Shown here: positions 58,303 through 64,000 of the stretch, in pieces | Layout of the letters: the number at the start of each line of letters is the position of its first letter | Position numbering within the stretch: the stretch's first letter is position 1 | Source: Coriolopsis trogii | Taxonomy: Eukaryota; Basidiomycota; Agaricomycetes; Polyporales; Polyporaceae | Reading direction: 5' to 3' | NCBI GenBank assembly: GCA_020543525.1 | Contig: JAHYIO010000006.1 | Coordinates: 372,001 to 436,000 of the forward strand | Length of the DNA: 64,000 nucleotides | Position numbers and translations under genes: made by a program | The notes under the pieces: model-generated | Told to the model about the DNA's origin: nothing | Databases searched by the model: none | The model's input: the letters and a program-made list of their open reading frames with translations, nothing else

Positions 58303-61285
58303 ATTGTTTTCCGATGCGGCTGAAGTAGATGTCGAGGTGGATCACGGTGGGAGGTAAAAGGGGTGGGGGAGTCGAAGGGGGCCAAGAAAGATAGTCGATT
58401 TGTTAAATACCGGGTTCGTTGACAAAAAATGTGGCCACTCCCAGCCTTGCTTTTGCCTGCTTTTGCCCATGGTGTCAATATGTCGTGGGGCTTCGGAAAA
58501 AGGGCGAAGGTCTAGCCGCTCATAGTCGAAGAAAGGAGAATGCGCTAGACTATTTCAGGTGACGACAAGCGATCGGCTTGATCAGCCGTCTCGAGGCACG
58601 TAAATAAAGCCGTGAGTCTGGTCAGCTTGGTATACCTCTTCCCCTCTCCGTCTTTCCTCTGTCGTGGCTTCTTCGCGAGTCTCTTGCCTTTCCACCAGTC
58701 ACCCAGTAAAGGACGAACGACTGCCCCAGCAGTGGAGAGAGGCGCAGAATGGGATTTCAAACTCGAACGGTTCCCAGGGTCCATACTCACGGGATCAACA
58801 TCCTGGCAAAAAGAGGGCGAAGTTCATCGATGTAACGACACCTCCCACACGTTGTGCATATAGCATACACCGCGCCGAAGGAGCCGTCCCGTATCTCCTC
58901 GTCGCGGGGTCTAACAAGGTGGTTCCTTTGTAAAGACAGCACGTTGGACGCCTTCCGGAAGCCTGGAAGCAGACAATACAAATAGCGAATTGGCTCAACC
59001 TAGAACCTAATACATGGACCTTTTAGTCGTGCACGAAGCTTCAGCATGTCGACTCTTCGCAAGTGAGAGGTGGTCAGGAGACAAAGCTAGTCTGCACACC
59101 CGACCCTCAGGCCTCATGGTTGGAGCCACTCCTATCCCCGCCGACTTGAAGCCGTGGGTGACATGCAAATAGGCACTGTCCGGTTGAGGGAATGTTCTTT
59201 AGTGAACCAGTGTGGCAGTGTGCAGTAACCACCAGGTTCGCAGAGGCACGAGGAGCCCTGTCCAAGATAACGCCCATCTACGGCGGCCTCGGGCGGGGCG
59301 CGCAGCCACAAACCTAACGTCTGCGGCTCCTGGATGCCACGCCCCTAACATGCCCTGGTGGTCACCGTTCTATCGCCCCACATATGCCCCACGTCCCAAG
59401 CTTGACCCACAACCACCATCTTCCCCCACCCGGGCTCGCGACTCTCCCCAACTCCTCCGCTCCCGTCGACCTCCTACGAGCGAAAGACGGAGAACACCAC
59501 TTGCAAAAGGCCATCAACCGTTATCGACCCTCAAGCTGCACGTTTCGCCCACGAGACGATTGGGAGGAAATCCGTCATATGGTCCTGCCCACCGTGGCAT
59601 CGTCTCGATCGAAGCGGATCTGGCCGCGATCGCGTATATCGGTGCCGATCGCAACCACTCACATGTATCCCATCTTTCGGCAGGGTGAACCCGAACAGAG
59701 ACGATGGATCATGATCGCGACGGTCGACAGTCTCGCCATTGGACAATTGTCTGGGCGAGACTTGTCGACTCGCTCGCTGTGTTGAGATGGGATACGCTGG
59801 CTGGATTTCCGGTCCGCCAGCGTCTTCCCTCTCGGTTCCGCCCCGCATCTCTCTGAGCAGTTCTCGCAACTGCAGAGGGATGTGGAAGCACTGTGCTAGG
59901 GGAAATGTGCCGAGGAACTCGCATCATCCAAGGACTCATCAAGGAGCAGCCATCCCCGCGCAAGAGGGCACCCAGTTGTGCAAAACTATGATATGCTGCA
60001 ACCTTCAGAGTGACTCGGAACAAGCGCCCATTCGCGAAAAGTTCCATCATATCGAGTCGACGAGCAACGGTCTGCGGTTGGAAGTGCAGTAGATGCATGA
60101 GAGGAGTGCTGCCCCGCTCACTCCTCACATGCATCTGCACCTTGTTAGCTGTGAACTACTCACTGTATTCAAATCAGGGATTATGAAACCTATTAACTGG
60201 AAGAGGCCGTCGGAGCAGTCGATCAAGAGGTCTGGAAATCAAGGTCAATGCGGTAGTTGGATGAACAAGCCGATAAATGAGCTCTCCAATAATGAAGGCC
60301 GATGCTCTGCAAGGCCGCAAGTGAGAATGCACGACCCTAACACATCGTGATAATGCACCGCCAACACCCTAACGGAGTCATTGAAATTCCTTGTCCCTGA
60401 ATTCTGGAGGATGGACGATCGGGTGGAGAAGTTACGGTCGAGGGGAGATAGTAGGGATTGGTCCATAGGAAGAAACCGTCCCGCGATCAAATCGTGCTTG
60501 GGAAGCGGTATCGCGAGCGAAGGAAATATTCGTCGTTGAGGCGTGAAGGGCTGACAGCCTTCGCCGATGACATCGGCGCATAAATGTATGGAAATGACAG
60601 CATGGCCATCTCGAGTGGAAGAAGCGGAGGGTCTGGCAAGTAGAGTTGCTCACGAGACGATGAATGTGCCTCATGCACCGGGGATAGGAGGCCAGCAGAA
60701 TCCATGAAGAAGCCTACTGCGCAGTCCATGGACCCAGTCATTGGGCGAGCGGCGTGCTGGAATCTCAGAACGATAATAGTAGTGTGTACTTCTATTGCTG
60801 CGCGCCGGGACGAGAATCAGCGAGCATGATAAGCTCTGATGACACACACATACCTCCCTGAGGGTTGCAATTGGCTCTGACGTTTGTCAACTAGTATTTG
60901 ACCAGCGAGTATGAGTTCGAAGACATCGCGTTGGAGGAGGCAGAGCACGGCGAGAGTGACGACGGAAGCCAAATCTGGCTATGACGCCACTGGTGCACGT
61001 GACTAACGCGCTGAGCGCTTGCGTCGTCAACGCCTGTGACGCCGACGCTCCTTCTGACCCCCGTCATCGCCGTCGACGAGCGCGTCTCCTCCGTTGACCA
61101 GCGCAGCCTTCAGCCCGACCCCGACGCGCAGAACAGAGCGGAACCGGGAGCATTGTGGCGGCCAGCGAGTGCTCCGGAGCGATACGGCAAGTACTCGCCG
61201 TGTGAAATCATCTCCACCGCATATCCGGGCGCCCGTGTGCGACTGTGGAGTCCTAGGTCCTTCGTCCTCAACCCTCACTGCGACG
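58303..61285. other. 3-kb interval without a recognised gene
   Basis: Frames such as 59212-59688 plus and 59709-60140 minus overlap on opposite strands and lack motifs. The CT-rich runs near 61230-61285 suit the promoter of the following gene. No RNA gene or transposon is seen. Confidence 0.4.
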
Positions 61286-63525
61286 ATGCCCAAGTCCAAC
61301 CCCCGCAGTGCCCTCCGCTTCCTCCCCGTCCTCGCGGCGGCGGTTCCCTATGCCTCGCTTGCAGCGGCGTACTCGTGGAACTTCAAGAGCACCCCGCGCC
61401 AGTGCCAGAACCTCTCTATTGAGATTTCCGGCTCGGGCGGGAAGGCCCCCTACAACATCCTCCTCATCCCTGTTGGCCCTTCAACGACAAACAAGGAGGT
61501 CCGGAAGATTACCGAAGTGGAGTTCAACTCGTCGACGTCGCTCGATTTTCAGCTGAAGTGGCCGGAGAACTCTCAGTTTGTCGCCGTGGTGAGTTTCCGT
61601 TTTGCCTCCCGCTATCTCTTCCCCTGTTTTTGAGTTCCGGAGGATATATGCGCGGTGGAGCTCGGCTGCCACAAGCTATCGCGGCGGATTGTCACTGTCA
61701 GGCTACGCTAGGTCAATGTGAGAGACCTCTCAAGTGCATATACGCTCTTCGGAGAGGACTCTTCCATCATTACTACAAGCCGCCAAATGCGAACGTCTCC
61801 TTCCATGGCATAGTGAGGCTGTATGCGGCTGAGCGCGGCTGTGGCAAGCCATTGCGGCAAACTGTCGGTTTCAGGTCGCTTCGGGTGGGTGCGTGAAGAC
61901 TATGTCTACGCGCTTTAAGAAACGCTTTCCATCCCCTCCGAACCGCAAAAAACAAGGTGCGAATGCGGATGCCACGCGGACTCGTCGCCCCACTCGAGTC
62001 TGGTTCACGCCAGGCTCGGCATGCAGCAGTCTGCCTGTAGATTGTAGGTGCTTTTGGCGCTGCTGGGCGTCAGTACCAGCGGTCGCACCTGCCGGCATAC
62101 CGTCGTGCGAGGTGTGCTGTTTGTTTGCTTCCATTCCGCGCCCATTGCGAGCATCTTGTCGCGCTGCCATCTGCCTCGCGTCAGTCACAGGGCAAACGCA
62201 TGTTTGTGGACCATTGTCGTTCGAGCTACACTCCTTCAGAAAGGCGTTGATCGCTCCTACCGTCTCCACGAAAGCGCAAGTCGATCTGGATGCTAACTAT
62301 CAGTCTTCGATCAGGTCAGCGACGCCAACGGATTTGGTACTGGTGGTACCAGTGCAGCTGTGACCGTTCTAGACGGCGATGACGGTTGCTTCGATCCCAA
62401 TGTACAGGTCGAGGGATTATGGTTCTTCCACACTACCCCAGATAAAACTCTCATCACCTGCACACCTTCACGCCTATGGTGGAATGACGGCGACGTCCAA
62501 GGGTAAATGATATTTCCAACTCGAGCCTGTCCTCGCCCCTGACCTTGGTGTCACGTAGAACGCCCACTTTCCAGGGCGTAATTCCTGGCGGTCAATCCTT
62601 CCAGATTCCCAACGGCGACACAAGCACGATTTCCGGTCAGGGTATCGGTTTTGACTGGACACCCTCCGTCCGATCAGGTACACAGCTCATTCTGGTAGCT
62701 GGGGACGATCGCGGTCTTGGTACCGGAGGTAGCAACGGTTATACCCTTCAAGAAGGAAACAGCAATTCATGTTTGAATGGCACGTCTCCGTCCTCGACCC
62801 CCGGTTCCCCCGCAGGTGGGAGCTATCCGACTGCCACAGATGGCAGTGGCGTGGGTTCAGGTGATTCTGGGTAAATATCAGCGCACATGTCCTCGTACAC
62901 TTCTCTGACATATACGCCTAGGTCCTCGTCTCACACGAATGTCGGCGCCATCGTCGGCGGTGTCATCGGCGGTGTTGTTGGCGCTGTCGCAATTGGGCTA
63001 GTCTTGCTTTTCGTTATGCGCCGTCAACGCTTCCACCATAAGACGCAAAAGGAGCGTCCAGTCGACTTGTTGAACGATGCTGGCGATGGCGCACCGGGTG
63101 ACGGCCGTTTGCCCGAGTATTATCAACCGGAGCCTTTCATCCTCCCCGATCCTACCGTTGCGTCAACGCACGAGAGCTCTTCCGCCGCTGGCAGTCGTCC
63201 GATGGGATCAGCGCGTCAGAGTGCCGATCGTCGACAGTCGTACCTGTCGACGAGCACATCCGACATGGGCGGCGGCTACTTGCGTGCAGGCGGTTCCTCT
63301 CACCCTTCGACAAGCACACGCAAGTCGCCCGCGCCGCCAACGTTCCGCCCGGTGAATATTATCCAGCACGACGATGCGGGTCCGCAGGAGGCACCGCCCC
63401 CGGCCGATGATGAGGAGCCGGAGACGATTGAACTCCCTCCTGCCTACACAAATATCAAGCGCGACATTGCTCATGGTGAGGGTACGAGCGCCGCGGAACC
63501 AACAACAAGCACCTCACCCGCCTAG
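61286..63525 (+). CDS. Single-pass membrane protein with secreted ectodomain (wall-sensor-like)
   Basis: Four exons (61286-61588, 62315-62502, 62559-62870, 62922-63525) give 468 residues. A signal peptide (RFLPVLAAAVPYASLAAAYS) precedes a beta-rich ectodomain (NFKSTPRQCQNLSIEISGSG, KAPYNILLIPVGPS). Its cysteines and the closing LILVAGDDRGLGTGGSNGY recall a family of fungal extracellular beta-sandwich proteins. A Ser/Gly/Thr-rich stalk leads to one membrane span (AIVGGVIGGVVGAVAIGLVL) followed by MRRQR, which sets the orientation. The cytosolic tail contains Pro-rich motifs (ELPPAY, PPTF) that might bind WW or SH3 domains. The layout resembles Wsc/Mid2-type stress sensors, but no WSC domain is present. 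The first intron is 726 nt, far longer than normal here. Confidence 0.82.
61647..61875 (+). repeat. Diverged direct repeat inside a long intron
   Basis: Two segments of about 55 nt, at 61647-61702 and 61821-61875, share the order TATGCG, CTCGGCTG or CGCGGCTG, CAAGC, GCGGC, TGTC and CAGG with many substitutions between. Both lie in the 726-nt first intron of the membrane-protein gene. They may be an old local duplication or a decayed insertion. Confidence 0.45.
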
Positions 63526-64000
63526 ACGTTATCGCAAATGTACGTGCATGACTTCTCGATATCTTTCTTCGACTCCTAATGTGACCGTTTGTAGAACTAA
63601 CAGTGGGAACGCTCAGATTTGCTCCCCAGGGTCTTCCTTCCCTGCTTTATCATCATCTATTGGAACGGACTTCTGGACCTTTAGCTGTATCTCTCATCCC
63701 CACGACAATTGTCTGCATGACTGATCATTCATTCTACGCTTGCGTCATGCCACACATGCCTACTGATCTTCCCACCACGCGCCCGCGCCCTCCGGAACGT
63801 CGTCCTATTTGCGCCTTCCCCCTTCACCAAGGTGTCCGCCATTAATGTCTCCGGCACCCCCATCCTGTATCTCACCCTCCCATCTATCCGTTGTCGTTAC
63901 TCGTTCACCGATCCATGGACATTCGTTTGTTTCCGTCTTCTCATTTACTGGGCCGCACTGATGATTTACACTTTCCTTTTGATTTATCCGTCGTCGACTT
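63526..64000. other. 3' flank
   Basis: This is pyrimidine-rich sequence downstream of the membrane-protein gene, probably its 3' UTR. No gene is recognised before the window ends. Confidence 0.4.

Noticed and set aside
1..64000. CRISPR arrays, bacterial operons, phage or intact transposons
   Set aside because: No regularly spaced repeats, terminal repeats, transposase or reverse-transcriptase motifs were seen, and gene structure is eukaryotic throughout.

Overview
The window is nuclear DNA from a filamentous basidiomycete, most likely an Agaricomycete of the Polyporales type. That placement is my inference. It rests on many short introns (about 50-70 nt, GT-AG, with CTRAY-like branch sites), GC-rich codon use, and lineage-typical families: DUF6533 membrane proteins, a DUF6593 protein, several F-box proteins, multi-exon P450s and BTB proteins. 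No gene models were supplied. I joined exons by hand, and for every gene called intact the summed exon length is a multiple of three and the reading frame carries the family motifs.

Layout: 1-2023, the 3' part of alpha-COP. 2495-3368, a homeodomain-like protein. 4676-5869, a decayed F-box gene. 6548-7384, a KEN-box nuclear protein. 9068-11608, a PAQR/haemolysin-III membrane receptor. 11609-14436, an empty GC-rich stretch. 14437-17132, a P450. 18201-20640, a secreted type-B carboxylesterase. 21331-23568, an F-box protein. 23885-25552, a DUF6533 protein. 25553-28452, unexplained. 28453-29549, the mRNA export factor Yra1/ALY. 30105-31411, an F-box protein. 32136-32808, a DUF6593 protein. 33445-34395, an aminoglycoside-phosphotransferase-like kinase. 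34773-35249, a small uncharacterised protein. 35763-41305, two tandem paralogous P450s. 41891-44809, a coiled-coil, PHD and chromo protein. 45266-46800, a flavin monooxygenase. 47971-49581, an SRPK-like kinase. 49904-52740, two BTB genes flanking a decayed third copy. 52865-53521, Rrg9/neugrin, divergent from Sec20 (53700-54998). 55141-56075, a coactosin-like ADF-H protein. 56860-58302, a double homeodomain-like protein. 61286-63525, a single-pass membrane protein resembling a wall sensor.

Housekeeping trafficking genes (alpha-COP, Sec20) and RNA/chromatin genes (Yra1, the PHD-chromo protein, the SRPK-like kinase) are interleaved with fast-evolving accessory families (P450, F-box, BTB, DUF6533). 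I see no biosynthetic cluster. The two adjacent P450s and the flavin monooxygenase are near each other, but no core synthase is present.

The most unusual signal is in gene structure, not in a new pathway. The DUF6533 gene can be read in its conserved frame only if two exons of two nucleotides each are accepted. The PAQR and PHD genes have 18-nt and 17-nt exons. At least six introns end in AAG instead of YAG; two of these are supported by paralogue comparison and two sit at the same position in the BTB paralogues.
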